A DNA stretch of 64,000 nt from CAAGNP01 sp964611185. Lineage in GTDB: Bacteria > Bacteroidota > Bacteroidia > Bacteroidales > UBA932. The DNA lies in assembly GCA_964611185.1 (NCBI GenBank), contig CAZSXE010000003.1, forward strand, positions 1 through 64,000. The letters run 5' to 3'. The notes under the pieces were generated by a model. The model was not told where the DNA came from and searched no databases. It saw only the letters and a program-made list of their open reading frames with translations. The position numbers and the translations under genes are program-made. How positions within the stretch are numbered: the stretch's first letter is position 1; every line of letters begins with the position of its first letter. Below, piece by piece: positions 42,953 through 53,300 of the stretch.

Positions 42953-44264
42953 ACATCCCCACCACGCTTTGCAGCCTTATTCCATTGGATCCCTTTATCA
43001 AAATCGTATAGCCGGAAAGTGGTTCTTTAGTCAGAAAAGTCCTAAACTCCTCGACATCCCTGAAAAACAAGCACCAAGGGGCGTCATTTCTCAACTTCAT
43101 AAACTCTTCTCCCACAAAAAATACCCTTTTGACACTCATTTTCCGCACCATTTCGACAATAGCCTCGTGCTCCTTTAACGAATCCTCCCCCAACTCACGC
43201 ATATCCCCGAGAATCAGCAACTTATTCTCAAATTCAGTAGCATTGAAATTATCCAAAGAAGCTTTCATGCTTGTAGGGTTCGCATTATAAGCATCGATCA
43301 CCAGCAGATTGGACGAAGTCCTGCGCAATTCGGAACGATTATTCGTAGGAACATATTGTGAAACAGCACTGCAAGCCTCCTCAAAAGAGACTCCGAAGTA
43401 TTCGCCTACGGCAATGGCAGCTATCACATTATCAGCATTATAGGAGCCCACCAAGTGTGTAGAAACAACTCGTGAGCGAAGGATAATCCTAAGAAAAGGC
43501 TCTTCCACATTCACAGGAAGCACCTTACCGCCATAAAAATTTAACCCATAAGGGATAGATTTCAATTTCTCCCTCCGGGCAATCATGTCGCACAGATAAG
43601 GATTCCCATCATTGTAAAAAGCACTTCCCGAATGATTATTTAGAAAATCATAGAGTTCACCCTTGGTTTTCATCACCCCCTCGAAAGACCCGAATCCGAG
43701 AAGATGCGCCTTTCCCACATTGGTGATAAGCCCGAAATCGGGCAATGCAATATCTACCAACTCATTAATATCCCCCGGATGGCTTGCTCCCATCTCCACC
43801 ACTGCTATTTCGGTAGAAGCATTAATCGAAAAAAGGGTGAGAGGTACCCCAATATAATTATTCAGATTTCCCGCCGTAGCGGCAATATGGTATTTTCGCG
43901 ACAAAACAGCACTAATCAACTCCTTGGTAGTAGTCTTCCCATTGGTCCCGGTCAGGGCCAAAACAGGAATATTAAACTGCCTCCGATGCCACCGCGACAG
44001 AGCCTGCAACGCCTTCAAAGTATCCTCCACCGCCACAACATTCATCTTCCCATCCCTCAACGCCATTTTTCCGAAATCACTCTCCCTGTCCACCACCACA
44101 CAAGCAGCTCCGCGCTCCAAAGCAGTAGCAGCAAACTCATTACCGTCAAAATTATCCCCTTTCAAAGCGAAAAACATATCGCCTGCAGCAATCTTTCTGC
44201 TATCTGTACATATACCCGACGAATTTTTGTAAAATTCCGTCATCTTTTTTAAAACCTTTTCCAT
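42948..44264 (-). CDS. murF: UDP-N-acetylmuramoyl-tripeptide--D-alanyl-D-alanine ligase
   Basis: 438 residues. The Mur ligase ATP site is LALTGTNGKTTTKELI (near residues 102-117). Further motifs are GNLNNYIGVPLTL, VVEMGASHPGDI, NVGKAHLLGFGS and VIDAYNANPTSM. It adds D-Ala-D-Ala to the peptidoglycan precursor in the cytoplasm. The dut gene lies 9 bases upstream on the same strand. Its stop codon lies inside the right copy of the 20-base repeat. Confidence 0.96.
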   Translation of the reverse strand: MEKVLKKMTEFYKNSSGICTDSRKIAAGDMFFALKGDNFDGNEFAATALERGAACVVVDRESDFGKMALRDGKMNVVAVEDTLKALQALSRWHRRQFNIPVLALTGTNGKTTTKELISAVLSRKYHIAATAGNLNNYIGVPLTLFSINASTEIAVVEMGASHPGDINELVDIALPDFGLITNVGKAHLLGFGSFEGVMKTKGELYDFLNNHSGSAFYNDGNPYLCDMIARREKLKSIPYGLNFYGGKVLPVNVEEPFLRIILRSRVVSTHLVGSYNADNVIAAIAVGEYFGVSFEEACSAVSQYVPTNNRSELRRTSSNLLVIDAYNANPTSMKASLDNFNATEFENKLLILGDMRELGEDSLKEHEAIVEMVRKMSVKRVFFVGEEFMKLRNDAPWCLFFRDVEEFRTFLTKEPLSGYTILIKGSNGIRLQSVVGML

Positions 44265-44273
44265 ATTTCAAAA

Positions 44274-44708
44274 TTATTTTCTACCGGTCGAACCAAATCC
44301 ACCCTCTCCCCTTTCACTTTCGGAAAGAGCACCCACCTCATCCCATTCAATCCTCTGATAACGAGCAATAACCATCTGTGCCACACGCTCCCCGGGGTTA
44401 ACGGTAAACTCCTCGGAAGAAAGATTGATAAGAATAACCCTAATCTCTCCGCGATAATCGGCATCAATAGTTCCGGGAGCGTTAACTATGGAGATTCCGT
44501 GCTTTGCCGCAAGCCCGCTTCGAGGCCTTATCTGAGCCTCGAATCCCTGAGGAAGCTCGATATATATCCCTGTGGGAATCATCGCTCTTTCGAGAGATTT
44601 CAGAACTATCGGAGATTCAATGCAGGCACGCAAGTCTAACCCTGCAGAAGAAGCAGTAGCATATTGAGGTGTGTCAAACGGTGATTTGTTTACGATTTTT
44701 ACTTTCAT
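44274..44708 (-). CDS. dut: Deoxyuridine 5'-triphosphate nucleotidohydrolase (dUTPase)
   Basis: The start at ATG 44708 (MKVKIVNKSPFD) gives 144 residues, the usual trimeric dUTPase length. Motifs: SAGLDLRA (1), RPRSGLAAKHG (2), GTIDADYRGEI (3), RVAQMVIARY (4) and the flexible tail GEGGFGSTGRK (5). It hydrolyses dUTP to dUMP. The 5' end overlaps the upstream flippase gene by 35 bases. Confidence 0.96.
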   Translation of the reverse strand: MKVKIVNKSPFDTPQYATASSAGLDLRACIESPIVLKSLERAMIPTGIYIELPQGFEAQIRPRSGLAAKHGISIVNAPGTIDADYRGEIRVILINLSSEEFTVNPGERVAQMVIARYQRIEWDEVGALSESERGEGGFGSTGRK

Positions 44709-46167
44709 ATTTTTCAAATAAATAATATATGGTGACATAGATAAATATCAAAATAGTGCGAATAACGAGCTTCCACTCAAGCGTTAAAGATTCTGGAATT
44801 ACAAAATTAACACCAAAAAGGAGCAGCGCCAGCGCAATAAGAGCTGAAATCTTACCCCACCGATAAGGAATCTTGTAGTACTTGTTTCCAAGCAGCACGC
44901 TTATTATAAGCATTACGAAATAGCTGAAAAAATGCCCCCAGGCTGCCGCCCAATACGAAAATTGCGGTAGAAAAAGAACATTTATCACCGTAGTGACCAC
45001 GAGTCCGGCAAGGGTAATATATATAGCAAAAGAAGAGCGATCCGAGAGCTTATACCACATAGAGACATTGAAAAGCATTCCGAGCATCACATAAGACAGA
45101 AGCATAATGGGAACAATCCCCATCCCCTCTCTGAAATCTTTCCCTACAATAAGCTGAATAATATCTATATAGAAAACAATACCGAGAAAAACGAGCATAC
45201 AGAATGCCACAAAATACTCCATTACCTTAGCATACAGCTCTTTAGACCCCTTTTCCTTAGCCCTCGAAAAGAAAAACGGCTCAGCGGCAAATCTGAACAT
45301 TTGCACAAAAAGAGACATAATCACCGCCACCTTAACAGCAGCCTGATATATTCCCAAATCTGCCCGCCAAAGAGTATCATCGACATTAAAAAATCTGAAA
45401 AGAATCCTGTCTAAAAAATCATTAACTATTCCGGGCAACCCCGCTATCATCAGAGGGAGAGAATAAAGCATAAGCCCTTTCCATACCTTAGAGTCAAATA
45501 TGAATTTCAATTTAAGAATATCGGGGACAAATAGCAGAAGACACACTATGCAGCTTATACAGATAGAAAAAATGGGATATGAGAAATCGGGAGTGGCAGA
45601 GATAAATTTCAGCAAAAATGTATCCGGATGAAGAGCGGCAAATTTCGGGAACCACAAGAAAAGCAACAAATTGGAACCCACTTCGGTAAGAATCTTTAAA
45701 GTCTTTATTATAGCAAATTTCCACGCTTTAGACTCGAAACGGAGCTTGGCAAACAAAATGGCAGTAAAAGAATCTATTGCGAGAATCGCCCCTATATAGA
45801 GATAACAAAGGTAATATCCCTGATAGCCCATCGCCTGAGAGATACCGTCTCCGAACAGAATCATAATCAGAAGAAATATCAGAGAGACAGCAGATACCGT
45901 CATCAAAGCATTTGAAAAGACAACATCAGGCCGCACCCCCTCCTTATTTGCAAATCTGAAGCACCCTGTCTCCAATCCGAGGGTAAGAACCACCTGAAAC
46001 ATAGCGATATACGCCATAAATTCGGTAAGAATACCATAGTCGGAAGTAGAAAGAATATAGGTATATAACGGGAGAAAAAGAAAATTAATAAAACGAGCCA
46101 AGATGGTACTCAGCCCGTATATCGCCGTTTCACCGGCCAGCTTCTTCAAAGCGCGTTTATTATCCAT
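44674..46167 (-). CDS. Polysaccharide flippase, Wzx/MATE-like (MOP superfamily)
   Basis: 497 residues with about 12-14 hydrophobic segments. The start region (KKLAGETAIYGLSTILARFINFLFLPLYT) is typical of oligosaccharide flippases. It also contains YGILTEFMAYIAMFQVVLTLGLETGCFRF. It should move lipid-linked saccharide across the inner membrane. No polysaccharide cluster surrounds it; the genes downstream are dut and murF, so a general envelope role is likely. Confidence 0.88.
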   Translation of the reverse strand: MDNKRALKKLAGETAIYGLSTILARFINFLFLPLYTYILSTSDYGILTEFMAYIAMFQVVLTLGLETGCFRFANKEGVRPDVVFSNALMTVSAVSLIFLLIMILFGDGISQAMGYQGYYLCYLYIGAILAIDSFTAILFAKLRFESKAWKFAIIKTLKILTEVGSNLLLFLWFPKFAALHPDTFLLKFISATPDFSYPIFSICISCIVCLLLFVPDILKLKFIFDSKVWKGLMLYSLPLMIAGLPGIVNDFLDRILFRFFNVDDTLWRADLGIYQAAVKVAVIMSLFVQMFRFAAEPFFFSRAKEKGSKELYAKVMEYFVAFCMLVFLGIVFYIDIIQLIVGKDFREGMGIVPIMLLSYVMLGMLFNVSMWYKLSDRSSFAIYITLAGLVVTTVINVLFLPQFSYWAAAWGHFFSYFVMLIISVLLGNKYYKIPYRWGKISALIALALLLFGVNFVIPESLTLEWKLVIRTILIFIYVTIYYLFEKYESKNRKQITV

Positions 46168-46175
46168 AACATTTA

Positions 46176-48497
46176 TTAGTTGCGTAATGCTCTGTTTTTA
46201 TATATTAAAAAACCGATATTCAGCTGCGGATACCATTTAATCTTAGAATCATTATAGTATGAACAAGCGAGAGAAACCGGTCCGAAAGGGGTCTGCCACA
46301 CAAAAGAGACACTCGCCATAAAATTACCCACCCTCATATTGTTCTCATATTCAAATTTACCCTCGGCAAGCTCCACTATCCTCTGATAAGGCTGAAAATA
46401 TGCTGCTGTCGTGTGAAAATATAAAGAAGGGGATATTTTAAAAATGGGAGATACGGCCACCCCTGCAAAAACGGGAGCCCTGTAATTGTTTAACAGCAGT
46501 GTCCTGCTATGAACAGTCGGAGTAAAAGAGGGGGTCATTAAAATAGTCGAAGTATAATCGGCAAGGTTCATATATGAAGACACCACGAAATTTAAAGTAA
46601 AACCGAGAGTAAACCACTTAGCTATCGGAAAATAATGTTCAGCATACAAATCCACCAAGAAAGAACTGCTTGATTTTCCATACACTGCACGAGAATCATC
46701 CGTAAGGGTCCCGGGGGTAAACACTTCGTATCCGTATAAATATCTAAGATCCAGCATTCGATGCTTTCCCTCCGTAGGGAACTGCTTATAATTCAGCGTA
46801 TTCTGTTCCAGCCACAATCTCGGAGAAATGTATGAAAATCTATTTTTATCCCTTACATCATACCTCGAATAAGAGATAACCGGATAATAATCATAAATAT
46901 TAATACCACCGGTAATTCCTGCATTGAGCAGCATCCAATATCGAGTGGAAAGGGGCATTCCGAAACTTAAAGAAGCAAAATTTTCATTCTCCCTAATATT
47001 GCTCGAAGAGGTATTGGAGAATAAAATACCCTTATTGCTTGTAAAGTAGTCAAATCTGTGAGAAACAATATCCACATTGTAGTAAACCATAGGTTTTACT
47101 GAAAAATCTTGTCGTATGCTGAAGTTTGCACCTGTATAAAACTGCCCCACATCTACATTTAAAGAGGACCTTACAGGGTGCCTCCCCATATAGACATAAG
47201 AAAAGCCTACATGCGCATGGGTGAGCGAAGAAGAGGAAATATTACCTCCCACTCCGATGGAAAACTCTTTTTTAGTCGTAGCTTTAATATTGAGGGTAAA
47301 TAGAGAATCTTTATTCATCTTCGCTGTTGGATAGAAAGTATTCACCGTTTTACTTGCCACCACTCTGTAATACCCCCTTTTAGCCTGAGAAAAATCGAAA
47401 GTATCTCTGTCGTCAGATATTGTTTTAGTAATATATTCCTTTTCACCTTTATTTACCTTCCCTTCGATTGTAATCTTATTAAAAAGAAGCTCCCTGCATT
47501 TTTTCCTAAAATCAAGCCTCCTCGAACTCAACTCCTGAGGAGTTCTTTCGCTTTTAATCCGCTCTTTCAAAGCCGGAATATATTTCAGAGCATTGCGATA
47601 TCCCTTCTCTACAATCTCATCGACCTTATCGAAATCCATTAGATTATAATCGTAAATATCGCTTATAACTATCCCCTCCTCCTCAGGGATTGAATAATCG
47701 GTATCGACAGTCATCATCAATTCTAAAATAGCAATAGGATTATCCTCCTCGGGGGTAATAGTCTCCCCTTTTACACACTTTGCCCCTACAATAATATCCG
47801 GAGCAAACCTCTCCTTCATCAATTCCCAAGGGAAATTATTATAAAATCCACCGTCAAAAAGAAGTAGCGAATCTATCTCAATCGGCTTAAAATAACCCGG
47901 AAAAGTCATTGACGATCTGATGGCCGACCCCAAATCACCAGAGGAAAGTATATGTGATTTTTTAGCAGCGACATCAGCCGCAACACAAAAAAAAGGAATC
48001 ATCAATTGATTGAAATCATAATTGGCGGCAGCTGCAGATGAACCGAAAAGCTGCACCACGGCAATATCCATGGGGTAAGGAGAGACAAGATTTATAGGTA
48101 GCGACAACTTCAATCCCTCACTTTTCCCCTCTTTATCCTTTTTTTTCCCGATACTGACTCTCATCATCTCCGAAGTAGGAGCATCCTGATAAAGAAACGA
48201 CTCGAATTCCCTCTCCGGCTTCCCTCTGTACCAAGATTGAAAAGCATCGGACTTGAGAATAGAGACCATCTCATCAGGACTAAGTCCAATGGCATAAAAA
48301 CCACCCACAATAGCACCCATAGAAGTCCCTGAAACATAATCAATCGGTATATTGTTTTCCTCAAGAGCCTTGATTACCCCTATGTGTGACAACCCTTTAG
48401 CCCCGCCTCCGCTCAGAACAAGTCCCACAGACTGTGCACCGGCAGAAAAGAAACCTGCGAATAAAATAAAAATAATTATGTAATTTCTTAGCTTCAC
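46176..48497 (-). CDS. Patatin-like phospholipase fused to an outer-membrane barrel (type Vd secretion-like)
   Basis: GTG 48497 gives a clean signal peptide (KLRNYIIIFILFAGFFSAGAQ) and 773 residues; a TTG at 48506 is an alternative. The patatin domain (about 22-225) has the oxyanion loop SGGGAKGLSHIG, nucleophile motif GTSMG and the dyad Asp in DGGFYNNFP. A POTRA-like linker (about 335-405; ITIEGKVNKGEKEYI) precedes a beta-barrel of the Omp85 superfamily. This architecture matches PlpD/FplA-type proteins. It may act on outer-membrane or host phospholipids. Confidence 0.88.
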   Translation of the reverse strand: MKLRNYIIIFILFAGFFSAGAQSVGLVLSGGGAKGLSHIGVIKALEENNIPIDYVSGTSMGAIVGGFYAIGLSPDEMVSILKSDAFQSWYRGKPEREFESFLYQDAPTSEMMRVSIGKKKDKEGKSEGLKLSLPINLVSPYPMDIAVVQLFGSSAAAANYDFNQLMIPFFCVAADVAAKKSHILSSGDLGSAIRSSMTFPGYFKPIEIDSLLLFDGGFYNNFPWELMKERFAPDIIVGAKCVKGETITPEEDNPIAILELMMTVDTDYSIPEEEGIVISDIYDYNLMDFDKVDEIVEKGYRNALKYIPALKERIKSERTPQELSSRRLDFRKKCRELLFNKITIEGKVNKGEKEYITKTISDDRDTFDFSQAKRGYYRVVASKTVNTFYPTAKMNKDSLFTLNIKATTKKEFSIGVGGNISSSSLTHAHVGFSYVYMGRHPVRSSLNVDVGQFYTGANFSIRQDFSVKPMVYYNVDIVSHRFDYFTSNKGILFSNTSSSNIRENENFASLSFGMPLSTRYWMLLNAGITGGINIYDYYPVISYSRYDVRDKNRFSYISPRLWLEQNTLNYKQFPTEGKHRMLDLRYLYGYEVFTPGTLTDDSRAVYGKSSSSFLVDLYAEHYFPIAKWFTLGFTLNFVVSSYMNLADYTSTILMTPSFTPTVHSRTLLLNNYRAPVFAGVAVSPIFKISPSLYFHTTAAYFQPYQRIVELAEGKFEYENNMRVGNFMASVSFVWQTPFGPVSLACSYYNDSKIKWYPQLNIGFLIYKNRALRN

Positions 48498-48524
48498 TTC
48501 AAACAATTTATCGATAATAGTTGT

Positions 48525-48532
48525 TATATTTG
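48525..48532 (+). promoter_or_regulatory. -7 box for the cyclophilin/RND operon
   Basis: TATATTTG, 63 bases before ATG 48596. No good TTG at the -33 position. Confidence 0.35.
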
Positions 48533-48595
48533 TACAACTTAAAGTCTCCTATTAAATTTCAAAGATACAAAAAACACAATTAAAATAATATCAAA

Positions 48596-49264
48596 ATGAA
48601 ACTCAAATTATTAACAATTCTAATTCTCACCCCTTTTCTTATCTACTCCTGCGGGAATAAAAAGCAAAAGGAAAACAAAGAAGAGACTTCACAATCAACC
48701 ACAAAAGAAACAGAAAAAATGGAAAAAAAATTAGCTTTCGACCCTGCCACTCTTCCTCAAGAGCCTGTATTTGAGATTATTACCTCAGAAGGAACTATTG
48801 TAATAACGCTCTATAAAGACACCCCTCTTCACAGAGATAATTTCGTAAAATTGGCATCTGAGAACTTCTTCGACAACATTCTATTCCACAGAGTTATCAA
48901 TGGTTTTATGATACAAGTCGGAGATCCTCTCACTAAAGATCCGGCCAACGCCGACAAATTCGGTACAGGCGGCCCGGGATATACCATTCCTGCAGAATTT
49001 GTAGCTGTGCACAAGCATAAAAAAGGGGCAGTTGCTGCCGCCAGGAGAGGAGATGCAGCTAATCCTAAAAAAGAATCTTCCGGATCACAGTTTTATATCG
49101 TCCAGGACGAAAACGCCTGCAAACAGCTTGACGGCCAATATACTGTTTTTGGAGAGACAATAGACGGATTTGATGTTATAGATAAAATAGCCACCACCAA
49201 GACCAACCAAAGAGACACCCCCCTTAAAGAGATTAAAATCATCACTATTAAGCCGGTACTATGA
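48596..49264 (+). CDS. Cyclophilin-type peptidyl-prolyl isomerase lipoprotein
   Basis: 222 residues. Lipoprotein signal (LTPFLIYSCGNK), a Lys/Glu/Thr-rich linker, then a cyclophilin domain (about 58-220) with DNFVKLASENFFDNILFHRV, FMIQVGDPL and GSQFYIVQ. It should assist folding in the periplasm. Its stop overlaps the start of the RND adaptor gene by ATGA, so it is translated with the pump genes and may help their assembly. Confidence 0.93.
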   Translation: MKLKLLTILILTPFLIYSCGNKKQKENKEETSQSTTKETEKMEKKLAFDPATLPQEPVFEIITSEGTIVITLYKDTPLHRDNFVKLASENFFDNILFHRVINGFMIQVGDPLTKDPANADKFGTGGPGYTIPAEFVAVHKHKKGAVAAARRGDAANPKKESSGSQFYIVQDENACKQLDGQYTVFGETIDGFDVIDKIATTKTNQRDTPLKEIKIITIKPVL

Positions 49265-50370
49265 AAAAAAGAGTGATTTATTTTACAATAATTATGGTTA
49301 TTTTTTCCCTTTCGTCTTGTAAAGGGAAAAAAGATTCTGTTCAGCAGCCTCCGGAGTATAAGACAATGATTCTTGATACTGCTACTGCCGTAGTATATAC
49401 CGAATACTCCACCATTATTCAAAGTAAATCCATTGTAGAAATTCGTCCTAAAGTCTCCGGATATCTTACAAAGATTGCGATAGACGAAGGCCAATGGGTA
49501 AACAAGGGCGAGCTACTGTTCAAAATAGACGACTCAGACTTTAAACAGAGCGTAAATGCCGCGAAAGCCGGAATGCAGTCTGCAAAGGCAAATCAGGATA
49601 ATGCCGCACTCGAAGTTAGAAAAATAACCCCACTGGTAGAAAAAGGGATAATCAGTCCTTTTGAACTTGAAACTAAAAAAAGTAATTTACAGGCTGCCGA
49701 AGCATCATATAATCAGGCAAAAGCCAATTATGAAAACTCCCTTATCAATCTCGGATACACCTCTATCACCTCCCCTATCACGGGTGTCCTCGGACGAATC
49801 TATGTAAGAGAAGGTTCATTAGTAGGCTCTTCATCACAGGATCCGCTCACCACTGTATCCAGCGAAGGAGATGTCTATGCTTATTTTTCTTATGATGAGA
49901 AGAATCTAAACCCTATTCGCCGTGAGGAGCTTAAAAGCGGACAATACAAGCCTGAGTCACAGAATATTGTCGAGCTTATTCAAGCTGACGGAAACATCTA
50001 TCAATATAAAGGAAAGCTCGAATCAGCCACCGGCATTATAGATCGCACCACAGGCTCCATTCAGCTTAAAGTAGTATTTCCAAACCCCAAGTTTGAAATA
50101 TTGTCCGGAAGCAGCGGCATACTGAGATTTCCCGCTACCTATCACGGATGTATAGTTATTCCTCAAAGCGCTACATTCGAACTTCAAAACAAAATTATGG
50201 TTTTCGTAGTAGGGCCGGAGAACAAAGTAAGCAGCAGAAATGTCCTTGTAGAAGGTGTCTCAGGAAAGAACTATGTAATATATCAAGGACTTAAAAAAGG
50301 AGATCGAATAGTGACAGAGGGTGCCAATAAGCTAAAAGAAGATATGATTATCACCCCGAAAGACGAATAA
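49261..50370 (+). CDS. RND efflux membrane-fusion lipoprotein (AcrA-like)
   Basis: 369 residues with a lipoprotein signal (IIMVIFSLSSCKGK). Lipoyl halves are VEIRPKVSGYLTKIAIDEGQ and YTSITSPITGVLGRIYVREG. The helical hairpin is rich in Ala/Gln (AAKAGMQSAKANQDNAA). The C-terminal part has RIVTEGANKLKEDM. It is the adaptor for the AcrB-like pump encoded 3 bases downstream. Confidence 0.94.
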   Translation: MKKRVIYFTIIMVIFSLSSCKGKKDSVQQPPEYKTMILDTATAVVYTEYSTIIQSKSIVEIRPKVSGYLTKIAIDEGQWVNKGELLFKIDDSDFKQSVNAAKAGMQSAKANQDNAALEVRKITPLVEKGIISPFELETKKSNLQAAEASYNQAKANYENSLINLGYTSITSPITGVLGRIYVREGSLVGSSSQDPLTTVSSEGDVYAYFSYDEKNLNPIRREELKSGQYKPESQNIVELIQADGNIYQYKGKLESATGIIDRTTGSIQLKVVFPNPKFEILSGSSGILRFPATYHGCIVIPQSATFELQNKIMVFVVGPENKVSSRNVLVEGVSGKNYVIYQGLKKGDRIVTEGANKLKEDMIITPKDE

Positions 50371-50373
50371 CTT

Positions 50374-53300
50374 ATGGCTAAAAAAGGGATTATTAACAGA
50401 CCTGTGCTTGCGACAGTTATCTCTATTATAATTGTCATACTCGGAATTTTGGGCCTCCTTACTCTTCCGATAACATCATACCCGAATATCGCTCCGCCGA
50501 TGGTTCAGGTATCGGCAAATTATCCCGGGGCCAATGCTGAAGTGGTTTTAAAAAGCGTAATAGCTCCTCTCGAAGAGCAGATAAACGGAGTAGAGGGGAT
50601 GACATATTTAAAATCTACTGCCGGAAATGATGGAAGTGCCTCTATTAAAGTCTATTTCGAGCTTGGCACCGATGCAGACATGGCATCTGTAAATGTGCAG
50701 AACAGGGTATCGGCTGCATCAAGCAAGCTCCCCTCCTCGGTAACAAGCTACGGAGTGACGACTGAAAAGATGCAGAACACGATTCTTATGATGCTCTCAG
50801 TCTATTCGGAGAACCCTGAATACGACCAAACATTTGTTGAAAACTATGTAAGGATAAATGTCTATCCCGAACTTCAGCGAGTCAACGGAGTAGGACGACT
50901 AAGTGTCTTCGGTGCAGGAGATTACTCAATGCGTATATGGCTCTATCCGGAAAAAATGGCTGCCCTCAATTTGGTGCCCGGCGATATCGCTGCCGCAATA
51001 AGGGAACAGAACCTCGAAGCAGCCCCCGGCAAATTTGGTGAAAACAGTGAGACACCTTTTGAATACACTATTAAGTACAAGGGGAAGTTCTCCGATCCTG
51101 CCGATTATGAAAATATTGTGCTGCGTGCTTTCCCCGACGGAAGAATTCTCCGTCTGAAAGATGTAGCAAAGGTCGAACTCGGAGCTTTCAACTACTCCAT
51201 TAACAACAGCGCATTCGGCTTTCCGGGTATCAGCCTCGCCGCATATCAGATGGCCGGATCCAATGCTCAGGAGGTGGTTAAAAACCTTACCGAAAAGATG
51301 GAAGAGCTTGAAAAAAGTTTTCCCAAAGGGATGAAGTGGGTATCTCCTTACAATACCAACATTTTTCTTAATGCTTCCATCCATCAGGTACTCAAAACTC
51401 TTATCGAAGCATTTCTTCTCGTTTTTCTTGTAGTATTTGTATTTCTCCAAGATTTCAAATCCACGATTATACCGAGTATATCAGCCCTTGTAGCCCTAAT
51501 CGGGACAATGTTCTGCCTGAAAATGTTCGGATTTACCATCAATATGCTCACCCTTTTCGCACTTGTACTCGCCATTGGAATCGTAGTGGATGATGCGATA
51601 GTGGTGGTGGAAGCGGTACACGCAAAGCTGAGTGGAGGGATTAAAAGTACAAAGAAAGCCACTGAAAGTGCAATGGGAGAGATTCAAGGTGCTATCATTT
51701 CCATTTCATTGGTAATGTCCGCCGTATTTATACCGGTTAGTTTCATGACAGGCCCCTCGGGTGTATTCTACAAACAATTTGCACTCACTCTTGCCTGTGC
51801 CGTGATACTCTCTGCCATCAATGCACTCACTCTAAGCCCTGTACTTTGTGCCATATTCATCAAGCACCACGAACCAAAAGAGAAAAAAACATTCTTCAAA
51901 AGATGTGCCGATGCATTCAATACCGCATTTGATAAAATTACCGAGAGATACGCCGGCGTGCTTACATTCTTTTCAAGAAAGAAAATAATACCTATCTCCA
52001 TTTTAGCAGCATTCGGGATAATCGCGGCGATTTTGATGAAAACTACCCCTACGGGATTTATCCCTAACGAAGACCAAGGGATCCTTATGGTGGACTTGAC
52101 CATGCCCCCGGGAACCTCTCTTGAAAGGACCACAGCTGTTCTAAACAGCATAGATTCAGCCTGCGGATCTGTCCCCGAAGTCGTCAACAGACTGATGGTA
52201 GCAGGAAGCAGCCTTATGAATGATGCCAACGGAAGTTCTTATGGTCTGATTGTAACATCATTAAAAGACTGGGAAGACAGAAAAGGGGTGGGAATCAACG
52301 ATGTTATCAAACAAATATATGCTAAAACCGCACACATAAAGGATGGTCAGATTATTATATTTACCCCTCCTACCGTTCCCGGATTCGGTATTTCATCAGG
52401 CTTCGAGATGCAGCTCCAGGATAAGAGCGGAGGATCTCTGACCAAATTTGACGAAGTCAAACAGGATTTTATTTCTCAGTTGAGCAGTCGTCCCGAAATT
52501 CAATATGCCACCACTTCGTTCAATATTGATTTTCCTCAGTACGAATTTGATGTCAATGTAAATAAATGCAAGCTCGCAGGGGTTAAAATCAGCGATGTAT
52601 TTGATGCGCTTCAGACCTACTACGGCTCCTCCATAGTTTCTGATTTCAACAGATTTACAAAGTACTACAGAGTTGTGATTCAGGCCTCTCCGGAAAAAAG
52701 AGAAAATATCTTCTCCATTAACGGGATAATGGTCCGCAATTCATCTGACGAGATGGTGCCGATAAGCACTCTCGTGGACTTTAAACGGGTATTCGGCCCC
52801 GAGACCCTTAACCGTTACAATCTTTTTACTGCTACTACTGTCACCGGTGCTCCCAATGCGGGATACACCACAGGAGATGCCATTGCCGCTGTTAAAGAAG
52901 TAGCAGGAAACCTCCCTTCGGGATACGGGTATGATTTTTCCGGTATGACAAGGGAAGAGATAGCTTCTTCAGGGCAGCAAGGATTGATTTTTCTTCTATG
53001 TTTCATTTTTGTTTTCCTTATTCTCTCGGCACAATACGAAAGTTATATCCTTCCGTGGTCGGTGATGATATCACTTCTCATAGGTATAGCCGGAGTATAT
53101 ATTTTCATCAACTGCTTCGGTATAGAGAGCAATATTTATGTGCAAGTGGCTATGATTATGCTCATCGGTCTTCTCGCCAAAAACGGTATTCTCATTGTGG
53201 AATTTGCAAAGCAGCGACACGAACACGGGATGAGCATTACTGAGGCGGCAATAGATGGTGCTAAAGCTCGATTAAGACCTATTTTGATGACTTCCTTCGC

